64,000 nucleotides of DNA from Algoriphagus sp. CAU 1675 (GTDB lineage Bacteria; Bacteroidota; Bacteroidia; Cytophagales; Cyclobacteriaceae): assembly GCF_029222925.1 (NCBI RefSeq), contig NZ_JARHUI010000004.1, forward strand, positions 434,001 through 498,000, read 5' to 3'. The notes beneath the pieces were generated by a model. The model worked only from the letters and a program-made list of their open reading frames with translations. It made no database searches and was not told where the DNA came from. Shown piece by piece: positions 39,396 through 49,597 of the stretch. How positions within the stretch are numbered: the stretch's first letter is position 1; each line of letters begins with the position of its first letter. The position numbers and the translations under genes are program-made.

Positions 39396-40121
39396 ATGAG
39401 GATTAGAATCAAACAGATTAAGGAAAAGAAGCTGATTGGGCTTAAACTCACCATGAATCATTTTGAAGACAGAAGTGGAGAGTTGTGGGCCCAATTTCTC
39501 TCCAAACGAAGATTAATCTCTCCATTTTCTACCCAGGACATGATCTGCGTCCAGAATTATGAAAAAAACTATTTCAAAAATCTGGATCAGGGAAAAAATT
39601 TTGAAAAATGGGTAACTCTGGAAGTACAGGACCATAAAAATATCCCAGAGGGAATGCATGCATTCCTATTAGAAGAAGGCCTCTATGCAGTTATAGAACC
39701 ATCCTTTTTCAACTGCACTTGGGAAGCACTTCAGCATCTCTTGCAATACTGGCTTCCAAGTACAGATTTCCGACTGGATGACCGCCCGCATTTAGAGGTG
39801 TTTTCGGATCGTTCAAAGATATTTTCAAAAACCTGGGAAATATGGATTCCGGTGAAAAAAAAGAAGGCATCTATTCCAAAAAACCCTTACAAACAACGAG
39901 GTCTCCATTCAAAAATCGGTTTTAAAAAGCCAAGGGTTTTACAATCCAACTATCTCACCTTGTACACCGACATTCATAAACCAAAGCTCTCAGGGTTAAA
40001 ACTCCTCGAAAAAAAATCCCCAGTTAAAACCGGGGATTTAGATTTATTTCGCAGGAAGCACCGTGGCTTTGACTTCGCCAAAACCAACCCGGATTCCGTC
40101 TTTTTCTCCAAAACCTTTTAA
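39396..40121 (+). CDS. GyrI-like effector-binding protein with unusual C-terminal extension
   Basis: The first 150 residues after the ATG at 39396 match a GyrI-like/AraC effector-binding domain: LIGLKLTMNHFED, YAVIEPSFFNCTWEALQHLLQYWLP, LDDRPHLEVF and the closing EIWIPVKKK. The family normally ends there. Here the frame continues for about 85 basic residues, runs through the terminator of the convergent fah gene and overlaps fah by 78 bases. The transition lies at an eight-A run (39855-39862), so slippage, a frameshift or a sequencing error may have removed the natural stop: adding one A would give a stop about 70 bases later. I am confident of the domain and doubtful of the tail. A small-molecule-binding role is inferred. 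Confidence 0.7.
   Translation: MRIRIKQIKEKKLIGLKLTMNHFEDRSGELWAQFLSKRRLISPFSTQDMICVQNYEKNYFKNLDQGKNFEKWVTLEVQDHKNIPEGMHAFLLEEGLYAVIEPSFFNCTWEALQHLLQYWLPSTDFRLDDRPHLEVFSDRSKIFSKTWEIWIPVKKKKASIPKNPYKQRGLHSKIGFKKPRVLQSNYLTLYTDIHKPKLSGLKLLEKKSPVKTGDLDLFRRKHRGFDFAKTNPDSVFFSKTF
40009..40039 (-). terminator. Intrinsic terminator after fah
   Basis: 8-bp stem AAATCCCC / GGGGATTT with a 10-nt loop; on the minus strand a run of eight T follows, five bases past the fah stop. Confidence 0.85.
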
Positions 40122-41315
40122 GATCACGGTATCTCCATCCTCAATGAACTTTCTCTCCTCCCCTGTATCCAGTTTTACAACTTTGGTACCCTTCCAAGAA
40201 AGCTCCAGCATGGATCCGTAAGAATCCTCAGTCGGACCGGAAATCGTCCCGGATGCCATCATATCCCCAACATTGATATTACATCCATTGACAGTATGAT
40301 GCGCTAACTGCTGGGCAATATTCCAATACATGTATTTGAAATTGGAAGTACAGACCTTGCTTGCCTGCTTCACCCCTTCCGGCTGGATATAAGCTTCCAG
40401 CTGCAAATCAAAACTATGGGGCTTTTCACATTGCAAATAGGGCAAAACCTCCGGATCCTGAACCGGACCCTCCACTCTAAAGTGCTCCAGGGCTTCCAAA
40501 GTCACCACCCATGGAGAGATGGACGATGCGAAATTTTTTCCAAGAAAGGGGCCTAAAGGAACATACTCCCATGCCTGAATATCCCTTGCCGACCAATCGT
40601 TGAAAAGGACGAACCCAAAGATATACTCCTCTGCATCTTCCGTGGAAACCGAATCCCCCAGTTTGGTAGATTTCCCAGTTATAAATGCCAACTCCAACTC
40701 AAAATCTAACCTTCTACTCGGTCCGAAAGAGGGAGTTTCCATATCAGGATCCTTAAATTGACCTTTTGGGCGATAAATTGGCACCCCGGATGGAATAATG
40801 GAACTGGATCTACCATGATATCCTACAGGCAGGTGTTTCCAATTAGGAAGGAGCGCATTTTCAGGATCCCTGAACATTTTACCCACATTGGTGGCATGCT
40901 CCATACTAGAATAGAAGTCCGTGTAATCTCCGATTTTGACAGGCATCAACATCTCGGCCTCTTTTCGGTTGACCATGACCTTTCCTCGTGCAGAATGGTC
41001 ACGAAGTTTTTCATTATCGGCTTTTAAAAGCTCTTGTACACGCTCTCGGATTTTTTTGGTTTGAGTTTTCCCCAAAGCAATCAAGTCATTCAAAGCCTCA
41101 CTGATAAAAATTCCTTCAGGAAGGAATAAATCAGCGAAAAAGCCTTCTTGATCCAAAATTGCCAGATCCACGATCTTATCTCCAATCGCAATTCCAATGC
41201 GAGGATCCAGGCGTTTGTTTTTGAAAACCCCGAAGGGAAGATTGTAAATAGTGAAATCAGAATTCTTCGGCACTTCCACCCATGTTTCCAGGGCACTCAC
41301 TTTACTGTCACTCAT
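40044..41315 (-). CDS. fahA: Fumarylacetoacetase
   Basis: A 423-residue cytoplasmic enzyme catalysing the last step of tyrosine breakdown, hydrolysing fumarylacetoacetate to fumarate and acetoacetate. The family N-terminal domain opens DFTIYNLPFGVFK, and the catalytic core shows DYTDFYSSMEHATNVG (metal Asp and catalytic His), FELELAFITGK, FNDWSARDIQAWEYVPLGPF and MASGTISGPT. Length and motifs agree with the eukaryote-like type. It stands alone (the other tyrosine-catabolic genes are not here), with a promoter 20 bases upstream and a terminator just after the stop. Confidence 0.97.
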   Translation of the reverse strand: MSDSKVSALETWVEVPKNSDFTIYNLPFGVFKNKRLDPRIGIAIGDKIVDLAILDQEGFFADLFLPEGIFISEALNDLIALGKTQTKKIRERVQELLKADNEKLRDHSARGKVMVNRKEAEMLMPVKIGDYTDFYSSMEHATNVGKMFRDPENALLPNWKHLPVGYHGRSSSIIPSGVPIYRPKGQFKDPDMETPSFGPSRRLDFELELAFITGKSTKLGDSVSTEDAEEYIFGFVLFNDWSARDIQAWEYVPLGPFLGKNFASSISPWVVTLEALEHFRVEGPVQDPEVLPYLQCEKPHSFDLQLEAYIQPEGVKQASKVCTSNFKYMYWNIAQQLAHHTVNGCNINVGDMMASGTISGPTEDSYGSMLELSWKGTKVVKLDTGEERKFIEDGDTVILKGFGEKDGIRVGFGEVKATVLPAK

Positions 41316-41334
41316 GGCAAAAATATTTGAGGGG

Positions 41335-41363
41335 CAAATTTAGGGTTAAAAGAGGAAATCAAA
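41335..41363 (-). promoter_or_regulatory. Bacteroidota-type promoter for fah
   Basis: TTTG (plus 41360-41363), 17 bases, TAAATTTG (plus 41335-41342). Start of transcription near 41330, a leader of about 15 nt. Confidence 0.7.
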
Positions 41364-41564
41364 AGAATAAAAATCAACCGACTTTGCTTTCCAAGCAACA
41401 ATTCTAATCTAACAAACTACCTGTCAATGATTTATTAAAAATCTTGAAAACACTATGCGGAAAAAGATTGATACCTGCTCCTAAATTTGATTTTAGACCG
41501 CTTATCATTTTGCCAAGGAAAATTTAGATCAACTTTATAATTTCAGGTATAAACAATCCCTTTT

Positions 41565-43448
41565 ATGATTAAAACTGGTATCAAATCAATTTTGCTGTCA
41601 CTCCTCCTCTTAATTCAATGGGAGGTATTTGCACAAGAAAAGTCCCTCCTGGATCAATTGGAGGAAGTCGCCATTGTGGACCAAAAGGTCATGATGCCCA
41701 TGCGAGATGGGAACCGACTGGCTACAGATATTTATAGGCCCAAAACCGATGAACCTGTACCCATTGTTTTTTCGCGAACACCCTACAACTTCAATACTTA
41801 CGGAGATGGGGAACTACGGACCAGAACCCTACAAACAGCTCTGGAATGGGTAAAAAAAGGCTATGCCTATGTAGTCCAAAATGAAAGAGGAAGATTTTTT
41901 TCCGAGGGCGAATGGGATATCCTAGGCACTCCCCTAACCGACAGCTATGATGCCTTTGACTGGATGGCAAAACAGTCCTGGAGCAACGGGAAAATCGGAA
42001 CCTTGGGATGCTCCTCTACTGCAGAATGGCAAATGGCTGCGGCATCCTTGGATCATCCTGCTTTGGCAGCCTTGGTTCCACAAGGATTTGGCGCAGGGGT
42101 AGGAAGAATCGGGGAATATTTTGAGCAGGGCAATTGGTATCGCGGCGGTGCCGGACAAATGCTTTTTACTGCCTGGCTATATGGAACCCAACATGATCCA
42201 TTGGCCCCGAGACTTCAAAAAGGAATTTCACAGGAAGACTTATTACGCCTCCAAAGATTCTATGACATGGCACCTGAGTATCCTCGAGTGGACTGGAAAG
42301 AAGGACTTGCCCACTTACCCGTTCAGGATATTATCAAAAATGTCAATGGACCAAGAGGAATCTATGAAGAGATGATCACCCGTAAGCCCAATGATGCCAG
42401 GTGGTATCAAGGAGGCCTTTATCATGATGACATGCCTTTTGACAAGCCTAGCTTTTGGTTCGTTTCCTGGTACGATGTATCCACAAGCCCCAATTTGGCC
42501 CTATACAACCATGTCAGAGAAAACGCTCTCAGCAAAAAAGCCAGAGACAACCAGTATTTGGTCATTGCCCCAGTGCTACATTGTTCCTATACCAGAGCCA
42601 CTGAAAACACCATAGTTGGAGAACGGAGTGTCGGAGATGCCAGACTGAATTACGATGAAATCATCACCGCTTGGTTTGACCTATGGCTAAAAGGGGATGA
42701 CAAAGGAGCAATCGCAAAAATGCCAAAAGTCACCTATTATACAATGGGTTCCAATAAATGGCAAAGTTCAGATGTTTGGCCTCCTGCATCAGCAAAAATG
42801 ACAACCTTCTACCTAGACTCTGAAGGCAATGCCAATACTAGAAATGGAGATGGAAAACTGGTATCCAAGCTCCCAAAGAAAGGAAATAAAGACACTTTCA
42901 AATACGACCCCATGAATCCAGTCAACTCCTACGGCGGTAATGTCTGCTGTACAGGAAACGCAGTTCAGGGAGGTTCCTTTGACCAATCCGAAATGGAACT
43001 AAGGGACGACATTCTGGTCTACACTTCCGAGCCATTGGAAGAGGGAGTTGAAATTTCCGGGTTTATTGAAAGTTATCTCTACCTTTCATCAGATGTCAAA
43101 GACACCGACGTAACCATCAAACTAATCGATGTGTATCCTGATGGAAAAGCCTACAATCTAGATGAAACCATACAGCGGGTGAGATATAGAGAAAGCTATG
43201 AAAAAGAGGTCTGGATGGAAGAAGGGAAGGTCTATGAAGTTAAGATGACTCCGATGAGTACTTCCAACTTTTTCGAAAAAGGACATAGAATCAGAATCGA
43301 AATCAGCAGTTCCAACTTCCCGCGCTTTGACCGCAACATGAATACTGGGGGCAACAATTATGATGAGACCGAGGGTGTGATTGCAACCAACAGCATACAT
43401 CATGGAGGAATTCATCCAAGCAAAATCGTCCTTCCAATGATTAAATAA
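41565..43448 (+). CDS. Secreted CocE/NonD-family hydrolase (X-Pro peptidase S15-like)
   Basis: A 627-residue exported hydrolase with signal peptide (cleavage after VFA). The N-terminal catalytic domain has [18 protein letters not shown], the family opening, SRTPYN and [12 protein letters not shown], and a nucleophile elbow GCSSTAEWQ in place of the usual GxSYxG. A probable His follows in APVLHCSYT. The C-terminal jelly-roll domain ([50 protein letters not shown]) completes the S15/CocE architecture. Members are esterases, amidases or acylases. Ends with a terminator, so it is transcribed separately from the SusCD pair that follows. Confidence 0.9.
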   Translation: MIKTGIKSILLSLLLLIQWEVFAQEKSLLDQLEEVAIVDQKVMMPMRDGNRLATDIYRPKTDEPVPIVFSRTPYNFNTYGDGELRTRTLQTALEWVKKGYAYVVQNERGRFFSEGEWDILGTPLTDSYDAFDWMAKQSWSNGKIGTLGCSSTAEWQMAAASLDHPALAALVPQGFGAGVGRIGEYFEQGNWYRGGAGQMLFTAWLYGTQHDPLAPRLQKGISQEDLLRLQRFYDMAPEYPRVDWKEGLAHLPVQDIIKNVNGPRGIYEEMITRKPNDARWYQGGLYHDDMPFDKPSFWFVSWYDVSTSPNLALYNHVRENALSKKARDNQYLVIAPVLHCSYTRATENTIVGERSVGDARLNYDEIITAWFDLWLKGDDKGAIAKMPKVTYYTMGSNKWQSSDVWPPASAKMTTFYLDSEGNANTRNGDGKLVSKLPKKGNKDTFKYDPMNPVNSYGGNVCCTGNAVQGGSFDQSEMELRDDILVYTSEPLEEGVEISGFIESYLYLSSDVKDTDVTIKLIDVYPDGKAYNLDETIQRVRYRESYEKEVWMEEGKVYEVKMTPMSTSNFFEKGHRIRIEISSSNFPRFDRNMNTGGNNYDETEGVIATNSIHHGGIHPSKIVLPMIK

Positions 43449-43476
43449 TCGCTTATCCACAAATCCAAACTAAACA

Positions 43477-43513
43477 AGGAGGGGGTGCTTTTTCAGGCTC
43501 TCCCTCCTTTTTA
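43477..43513 (+). terminator. Probable intrinsic terminator after CocE-type gene
   Basis: AAGGAGGG / CCCTCCTT stem with a second short stem above a T-T mismatch, then TTTTT. Confidence 0.7.
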
Positions 43514-43656
43514 TCAAAATTTATCAATCAAAAACCACTTTGATTCAATTAATCAGGGTATTTACCCTTTTATCATATTTTTTATTTTTTAAATCATAAA
43601 ACAACAATGGATTGACTGATTTTTAGGAAATTTAGTTAAACCAAATTTCAACTTTT

Positions 43657-46635
43657 ATGAACAGATTTTACAAACCTTTACTAACCTTAGCCTTCTTTTG
43701 GCTATCGGTTGGCTGGGCCTGGGCACAGTATTCCGTAACAGGAACTGTCTCAGATGACCGAACTGGCGAACCACTCATTGGTGCGTCCATTCTTTTGAAA
43801 GGGACAACAACAGGAACCGTTACAGATTTAGACGGAAATTTTTCCTTAAGTGTCCCAAACAATGAAGATGCAACTATTGTAGTTTCATCAATCGGCTTCC
43901 TTAGCCAGGAGTTCAGTATTTCTCCAAACTTGGGAAAATTGAATATCCGATTGAAGCAGGACGCCACCAACCTTGAAGAGGTAGTGGTAACTGGTCTGGC
44001 TTCTTCGGTTAAGAGAAGTAACCTAGCCAATGCCGTTTCAACGGTATCCTCAAAGGATTTAACAGGTACTACTACTATTCAGACAACTGACGGAGCCTTG
44101 TATGGAAAAGTAGCAGGTGCCACAATCCGCTCCAACGGTGGTGCTCCAGGTGGTGGTATGTCTATCCAGCTTCGGGGAATTTCCAGCCTATCGGGAGCTT
44201 CTCAACCTTTGATTATTGTGGATGGAGTATACATCAGCAATGCAACCCAACGAACTGGACGAGCTACAGTATCCGGAGCTGGTGGAAGCAACCAGGATGA
44301 CGGGGCCAATAGATTAGCTGATTTGAACCCTGCAGATATTGAAAATATCGAAGTCTTGAAAGGTCCATCTGCTGCCGCCATCTATGGTACTCGGGCCAAT
44401 GCTGGTGTAATAATTATTACCACCAAAAGAGGCTCTGCGGGAAGAACGACTGTCTCTCTTTCTCAGGACATTGGTTTCGCTGAACCACTTCGACTTCTTG
44501 GTGTAGATGATTGGAGCGAGGAAAAAATCAACTTCTTCTATCCAGAAGCAAGAAGACCAGTAGAGCTGGAACGCTTTAGAGCAGCACAGGCTTCTGGAAA
44601 TTTTGTTAATTATGAAGACTTTTTTTACAACAACAAAGCCCTCTTGCTGAACTCAAGAATCAACGTAACGGGCGGAGACGAAAAGACTAAGTTCTTTGTG
44701 TCAGGAAATATCAGCAATGAGGACGGAACTGTAAGAAACACCGGTTTTGAAAGGTATTCTGTAAGAGCAAATATTGATCATAAAATCAATAACTCAATCA
44801 AATTAGGAGTATCCTCAAACTATATCCAATCCAGCACCGACAGAGGTTTTACAGGAAATCAAAACAATACCGGAGCCAGTATTGGATACAGCATAGCCTA
44901 TGTTCCTAATTACTTCGATCTGAGAAGAAATACCGATGGAACCTATCCTGTGAATCCTTATTTTTCAGAAAATCCAGTTGCGGTTACCGATAACGCCACC
45001 AACAATTCAGAGGTAAACAGATTTATCCAGGCATTCACATTGGATGTTGACCTATTAAAAACAAACAACAGCTTTCTGAAAGCTTCTTTGGCTGGGGGTT
45101 TGGACTTCCTTCAAAATCGTACGTTGGTTTACCTTCCTGAATTTTTACAGTTCCAAAGGGCTCAAGCAAATCCAGGAGACATCCTGAAAGGCAAACAGGA
45201 AAGCTTCAATACAAACTTCCAAGCTGCTCTGGTATACAACTGGAACCTTGGAAAGGTAAACATGAATTCGCAAGCCGGCTTGGTTCGACTTGACTTTAAA
45301 GAGAATGCTTTGTTCAACAGAGGTAGAGGTCTTGTCCCAGGACAAACCAACCTGCGACAGGCTGCAATTCAGGAAATCAATCAGGAGTTTACCCAAGAAG
45401 TACAAGAAGCAGGTATTTTCCTTCAGCAAGAGGCAAACTTGGAGGATAAATTGATCGGAACGGTAGGTATACGATGGGACAAGTCAACTTTAAATGGTGA
45501 TCCTAACCAATTCTATGCGTTCCCAAGAGCATCCATGGCTGTCAATCTGACCAATTTTGACTTTTGGAGCAGCTCCTTCATCAATCAGTTGAAACCAAGG
45601 ATAGCCTATGGTGAAACTGCCGGACCCGTTGGATTTGGAGCAACCTTCACCCCTCTAGGAGGCACTAACATTGGAGGTTTATTAGGGTCTGTAGTTTCCA
45701 CTCAAATCGGAAATACCCAAATCAGACCTGAAACAGCAACAGAACTTGAATTCGGAGTTGATGCAGGATTCTTCAACAACAGGCTGAGTTTGGAGGCTAC
45801 CTACTACATCAAAAACACTCAAAATAATATTCAAAACCTGAATCTGTCTCCATCCACAGGGGTAAACACAACTCCAAGCAATGAAGCAGAGCTACAAAAT
45901 AAAGGTATTGAATTGGGTATTTCAGGTACCATTATCGAAAAAACAAATCTCAGATGGTTCTCAAGAGTCTTGTTCTGGAAAAATGAAATCGAGATGAAAA
46001 GACTGGGAATCCCAACCTACATTTCAGGTGCCTTTGGAGCTGGTTTGGGAACCTTCCTCTATGCGGAGGGATATTCACCAACCACTATTGTCGGTACTCC
46101 CGCCAATGCGGACAACCCCGGTGGTTTTACCATTTGGGGAAATTCCCAGCCTGATTTCAACATGTCTTTTTACAATACCCTAAGCATTCTGAAAGGACTT
46201 GAGCTTTCATTCTTAATTGATTGGAGACAAGGCGGAGATAATATCAACCTTACTTCCTTCCTAACAGATGGAGGAGGAACCACCAATGGATGGTTTGATG
46301 ATGACAACGGTGACGGGATTCCAAATGGAAGACAGAGGGAACCAGCTCCTCACAATAATGCAGGTCGATGGGTTCAAGATGCAACCTTTGTTAAAGTCCG
46401 CGAAATTGGTCTTTACTACACAATTCCTCGCGCGACAATTTCAGAATGGTTTGGCAATTCGGTTCAAAATATCCGAGTTGGAGGATCAGTCAACAATGCG
46501 TTCTTGTTCACCAATTACGAAGGGTATGATCCGGAAACTTCCACTTTCGGAGCACAGGCAGTCGCCAACAACGTTGATATTGCTCCATACCCTACGCCGA
46601 GAAGAGTATTCTTTCACCTAACCATTGACTTCTAA
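43657..46635 (+). CDS. SusC/RagA-family TonB-dependent transporter, second copy
   Basis: A 992-residue outer-membrane transporter. Signal peptide (cleavage after AWA), carboxypeptidase-D regulatory-like domain (VTGTVSDDRTGEPLIGASIL), plug (SIQLRGISSL, PLIIVDGVYISN, VLKGPSAAAIYGTRANAGVIIITT) and a long barrel ending in HLTIDF. It differs strongly from the first SusC in the window, so the two should have different substrates. Pairs with the SusD-like gene 12 bases downstream. I see no good promoter box in the 140 bases before it. Confidence 0.95.
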   Translation: MNRFYKPLLTLAFFWLSVGWAWAQYSVTGTVSDDRTGEPLIGASILLKGTTTGTVTDLDGNFSLSVPNNEDATIVVSSIGFLSQEFSISPNLGKLNIRLKQDATNLEEVVVTGLASSVKRSNLANAVSTVSSKDLTGTTTIQTTDGALYGKVAGATIRSNGGAPGGGMSIQLRGISSLSGASQPLIIVDGVYISNATQRTGRATVSGAGGSNQDDGANRLADLNPADIENIEVLKGPSAAAIYGTRANAGVIIITTKRGSAGRTTVSLSQDIGFAEPLRLLGVDDWSEEKINFFYPEARRPVELERFRAAQASGNFVNYEDFFYNNKALLLNSRINVTGGDEKTKFFVSGNISNEDGTVRNTGFERYSVRANIDHKINNSIKLGVSSNYIQSSTDRGFTGNQNNTGASIGYSIAYVPNYFDLRRNTDGTYPVNPYFSENPVAVTDNATNNSEVNRFIQAFTLDVDLLKTNNSFLKASLAGGLDFLQNRTLVYLPEFLQFQRAQANPGDILKGKQESFNTNFQAALVYNWNLGKVNMNSQAGLVRLDFKENALFNRGRGLVPGQTNLRQAAIQEINQEFTQEVQEAGIFLQQEANLEDKLIGTVGIRWDKSTLNGDPNQFYAFPRASMAVNLTNFDFWSSSFINQLKPRIAYGETAGPVGFGATFTPLGGTNIGGLLGSVVSTQIGNTQIRPETATELEFGVDAGFFNNRLSLEATYYIKNTQNNIQNLNLSPSTGVNTTPSNEAELQNKGIELGISGTIIEKTNLRWFSRVLFWKNEIEMKRLGIPTYISGAFGAGLGTFLYAEGYSPTTIVGTPANADNPGGFTIWGNSQPDFNMSFYNTLSILKGLELSFLIDWRQGGDNINLTSFLTDGGGTTNGWFDDDNGDGIPNGRQREPAPHNNAGRWVQDATFVKVREIGLYYTIPRATISEWFGNSVQNIRVGGSVNNAFLFTNYEGYDPETSTFGAQAVANNVDIAPYPTPRRVFFHLTIDF

Positions 46636-46647
46636 ACCGGCATAACC

Positions 46648-48030
46648 ATGAAAAAGACATTAAAAAACATAGGAAAAGCGATGGCATTTGCCGGAATACT
46701 GGCAGCTTGCAATCCACTTCAATTAGACGAAATCCAAGACCCAAACAACCCTTCTGTAGGTTCGGTCTCCAACAATGCTTCTAGAGAACAAATCCAATTT
46801 TTAATTACCGGTTTGGAATCCAGACATCGTGGATATGTAACCAATTTATCCCAAGCATGGAACACCTTTGGCAGAGAGGTTTGGTACCTAAATGCCTCAG
46901 ATCCCCGATTCCAGACAGACTGGTTAGGACAAAATGGAAGAGTTCCTGACCGTTCTTATTTTGGGTTTGGAAATACAGGAGGTGGCTCCTGGGCTTCTCC
47001 TTACCAAGCAATCAAGCAAGCAGAGGTTTTGATAGAGGCTGGTGCAAACACCAACAACATCCCAGAATCATCCAAAAATGCTGTGGTGGGTTTTGCAAAA
47101 ACCATACAGGGATACCAATTCATGATTCCTGCAAATTTTGTCTATGACAACGGAATTCGAATTGATGTTGCAGACCCCTTAAATCCAGGCCCTTTTGTTC
47201 CCTATGCACAGGCCTTAGACGCTATCAAAGGAATCCTAGATGAGGGAGAGCAAGCCTTAAGTAGTGCAGGATCTGGCTCCTTTCCATTTAGCCTAACCCG
47301 AGGGTTTGATGGTTTTAAAACCATTCAGGGACTTCGGCAGGTAAACAGGGCCATCACAGCAAGACTTAATGCCTATCGAAAGGATTGGCAGGGGGTTTTG
47401 ACAGCCTTGGATGGATCATTTATGGATTTAAATGGGGATTTGAATACAGGTCCTGCCCATCCTTATGGAGCTGCCCCTGATATTTTCAACCCACTTTACT
47501 ATGTACCCAATGCAGCTATCAATACCATCATTGTAGTCCATCCATCCGTCTTGGACGATGCGACTCCAGGCGATTTGAGAGTCGCAACCAAGTTCCTTGA
47601 AAGAACAACTCCAGTGACCGTAACAACTGATGCAGGTGCATTGGTGGGTACACATCAGGATGCTAGATGGGCTTCCAATACCACATCGATCCCATTTATT
47701 AAAAACGAGGAATTGATTTTGTTGAAAGCAGAAGCCCATGCAAACTTAAATCAGTTTACAGAGGCCATTGAAGCAATAGACATTATCCGAAATGCTGCTG
47801 GACTTGATGACTACTCCGGTCCAGCGACCCAAGATGCCCTAATTGACGAGATTCTTTACCAAAGAAGATATTCACTTTGGGCTGAACCTTGGGGTCATAG
47901 ATGGATAGATGCCCGCAGATATAACAAACTCGATGAAATACCAACCAGCTATGATGGAGGAACTATTTTCACACAGTTTCCTCATCCACAGGCTGAGTTG
48001 AGCTGGGATCAGTACACTGGTGGGAATTAA
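46648..48030 (+). CDS. SusD-like surface lipoprotein, second copy
   Basis: A 460-residue lipoprotein (lipobox ILAAC, Cys21) followed by DEIQDPNNPSVGSV, a SusD-type start. The C-terminal RagB/SusD block is clear: AEAHANLNQFTEAIEAIDIIRNAAGL, then ILYQRRYSLWAEPWGHRWIDARRYNKL. It forms the lid of the second SusC importer. No degradative enzyme is in the operon; a terminator follows 34 bases after the stop. Confidence 0.93.
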   Translation: MKKTLKNIGKAMAFAGILAACNPLQLDEIQDPNNPSVGSVSNNASREQIQFLITGLESRHRGYVTNLSQAWNTFGREVWYLNASDPRFQTDWLGQNGRVPDRSYFGFGNTGGGSWASPYQAIKQAEVLIEAGANTNNIPESSKNAVVGFAKTIQGYQFMIPANFVYDNGIRIDVADPLNPGPFVPYAQALDAIKGILDEGEQALSSAGSGSFPFSLTRGFDGFKTIQGLRQVNRAITARLNAYRKDWQGVLTALDGSFMDLNGDLNTGPAHPYGAAPDIFNPLYYVPNAAINTIIVVHPSVLDDATPGDLRVATKFLERTTPVTVTTDAGALVGTHQDARWASNTTSIPFIKNEELILLKAEAHANLNQFTEAIEAIDIIRNAAGLDDYSGPATQDALIDEILYQRRYSLWAEPWGHRWIDARRYNKLDEIPTSYDGGTIFTQFPHPQAELSWDQYTGGN

Positions 48031-48064
48031 TCAATCCACCTGATTAGCTACCTCATCTAATACT

Positions 48065-48098
48065 AGCCCTCATTGTTATTTCAATGAGGGCTTTTTTT
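48065..48098 (+). terminator. Intrinsic terminator after second susCD operon
   Basis: Perfect 11-bp stem AGCCCTCATTG / CAATGAGGGCT with a 6-nt loop and seven T. Confidence 0.93.
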
Positions 48099-48140
48099 AC
48101 ATTTCCATTATCTAAAACTACACGAGTATCTAGTTTAGAA

Positions 48141-48228
48141 ACCATTCCAAATGGTCTTTGAATTTTATTTTTTTTAAGCGAAATCCGAACCTGGAAAGGA
48201 ATATTCCTGTTCCTTCCCGATACCTTTG
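48141..48228 (+). promoter_or_regulatory. Promoter region of Bcr/CflA-type exporter with two palindromes
   Basis: A -7 box TACCTTTG lies at 48221-48228, giving a leader of about 18 nt. Upstream are a perfect 12-bp palindrome AGGAATATTCCT (48197-48208), where a -33 element would sit, and the inverted repeat ACCATT-CCA-AATGGT (48141-48155). Either could bind a repressor; no regulator gene is adjacent. Confidence 0.55.
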
Positions 48229-48250
48229 TAAGCCTTAAGCCTCATTTCCT

Positions 48251-49480
48251 TTGAACCAGCCCACACGCAAACGCGATTATTTTAAGAAAGTATTGGTTTT
48301 GGGGGCTCTATGTACCATCAGTCCCTTTTCCATAGACATGTATTTACCGGGATTTCCAGAGATGGCCAAAGACCTTGAAACCCCCATCTCCAATATCCAA
48401 TTGTCGCTGACTGCCTACTTGGTTGGAATTGCAATTGGTCAGTTATTTTATGGTCCCCTTCTGGACAAATATGGGCGAAAGAAACCCCTTTATGTGGGCT
48501 TGGGGATTTATATCGTAGCTTCTGTGGGATGTGCCTTATCCCAATCGGTTGAAAATCTAATTGTAATGCGATTCCTTCAGGCCATAGGTGGCTGTGCTGG
48601 GATGGTTTCTGCCCAGGCGATCGTTAGAGATATTTTTCCTGTTGGAAAAATTGCCCAAGTATTATCACTTCTGACATTGGTGATTGCGGTTTCTCCGATG
48701 GTTGCCCCCACCCTTGGAGGGTATGTCACAGCCTTTTATAATTGGCATTGGGTATTTATTATTTTGGCTGTTTTGACCCTGATCATCTGGATAGGGTCAA
48801 TTTGGGTACTTCCTGATGGTGCAGACCCTGACAAGCAGATTTCTCTCCGCCCCACCCAAGTATGGAACAACTACAATTTAGTCCTACACAACAGACAGTT
48901 TCTTGTTTACATGTTAGTAGGTGGTTTGGCTGGTGCTGCTCCTTTTGCCTATATCGCGAGTTCTGCGGACGTCTTTATGAACATGTATGGAGTAAGTGAA
49001 CAAACCTATGGATGGATTTTCGGAATCTTGGCTTTTGCCATGATTGGTTCCACTCAACTCAACCATTTCTTACTTCGTAAGTACAAAAGCCAACAGATCA
49101 TCAATTTCTCCCTTCACTACCAAGTCATCGCTGGTATGGTGCTCGTAATAGGAACCTATACCCAGATGTTCAATGTATACACTTTGGTTGGTTTGATGTT
49201 CCTGTTTCTGACAGCACACGGACTTAATAGCCCAAATACGGCAGCATTGTCCATGGAACCCTTTTACCGCAATGCTGGAAGTGCCTCTGCCCTATTGGGA
49301 AGTATGCGCATGGCAATTGGAGGAGTAGTTTCGGCAATAGTTAGCTTTTTCCACGATGGAACCGCAATGCCCATGGTCTTGGGGATGGCGGGATGTGCTC
49401 TGGCAGGTTTTATCATCCTAAAAGCCGACCAACATATCCCTGGATCTATCAGCCGACAGTGGTCTGGTTCCACAGTTTAA
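48251..49480 (+). CDS. Bcr/CflA-family MFS multidrug exporter
   Basis: A 409-residue inner-membrane proton antiporter with 12 hydrophobic helices. Family signatures are FSIDMYLPGFPEM in the first helix region, the loop 2-3 motif GPLLDKYGRKKP, and motif C-like AVSPMVAPTLGGY in helix 5. Homologues export bicyclomycin, chloramphenicol, sulfonamides or small metabolites; the true substrate is unknown. The start is a TTG at 48251: an in-frame TAA at 48236 excludes an earlier start, and the promoter 22 bases before it fits. Confidence 0.92.
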   Translation: MNQPTRKRDYFKKVLVLGALCTISPFSIDMYLPGFPEMAKDLETPISNIQLSLTAYLVGIAIGQLFYGPLLDKYGRKKPLYVGLGIYIVASVGCALSQSVENLIVMRFLQAIGGCAGMVSAQAIVRDIFPVGKIAQVLSLLTLVIAVSPMVAPTLGGYVTAFYNWHWVFIILAVLTLIIWIGSIWVLPDGADPDKQISLRPTQVWNNYNLVLHNRQFLVYMLVGGLAGAAPFAYIASSADVFMNMYGVSEQTYGWIFGILAFAMIGSTQLNHFLLRKYKSQQIINFSLHYQVIAGMVLVIGTYTQMFNVYTLVGLMFLFLTAHGLNSPNTAALSMEPFYRNAGSASALLGSMRMAIGGVVSAIVSFFHDGTAMPMVLGMAGCALAGFIILKADQHIPGSISRQWSGSTV

Positions 49481-49565
49481 CATCCTAAACTTTCGGATTA
49501 TTTTGCACAGGAAAGATCCTGCATACATACTTGGAAGAAGCTTCCCTGAAATCCCCATTTTCTAT

Positions 49566-49573
49566 TAATTTTG
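49566..49573 (+). promoter_or_regulatory. -7 box for valS
   Basis: TAATTTTG, expected start near 49578 and a leader of about 20 nt to the ATG at 49598. The box overlaps an in-frame TTG at 49571, which argues that TTG is not the start codon. Confidence 0.6.
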
Positions 49574-49597
49574 CCCCTTCAATTAAAAAATCTGAGT

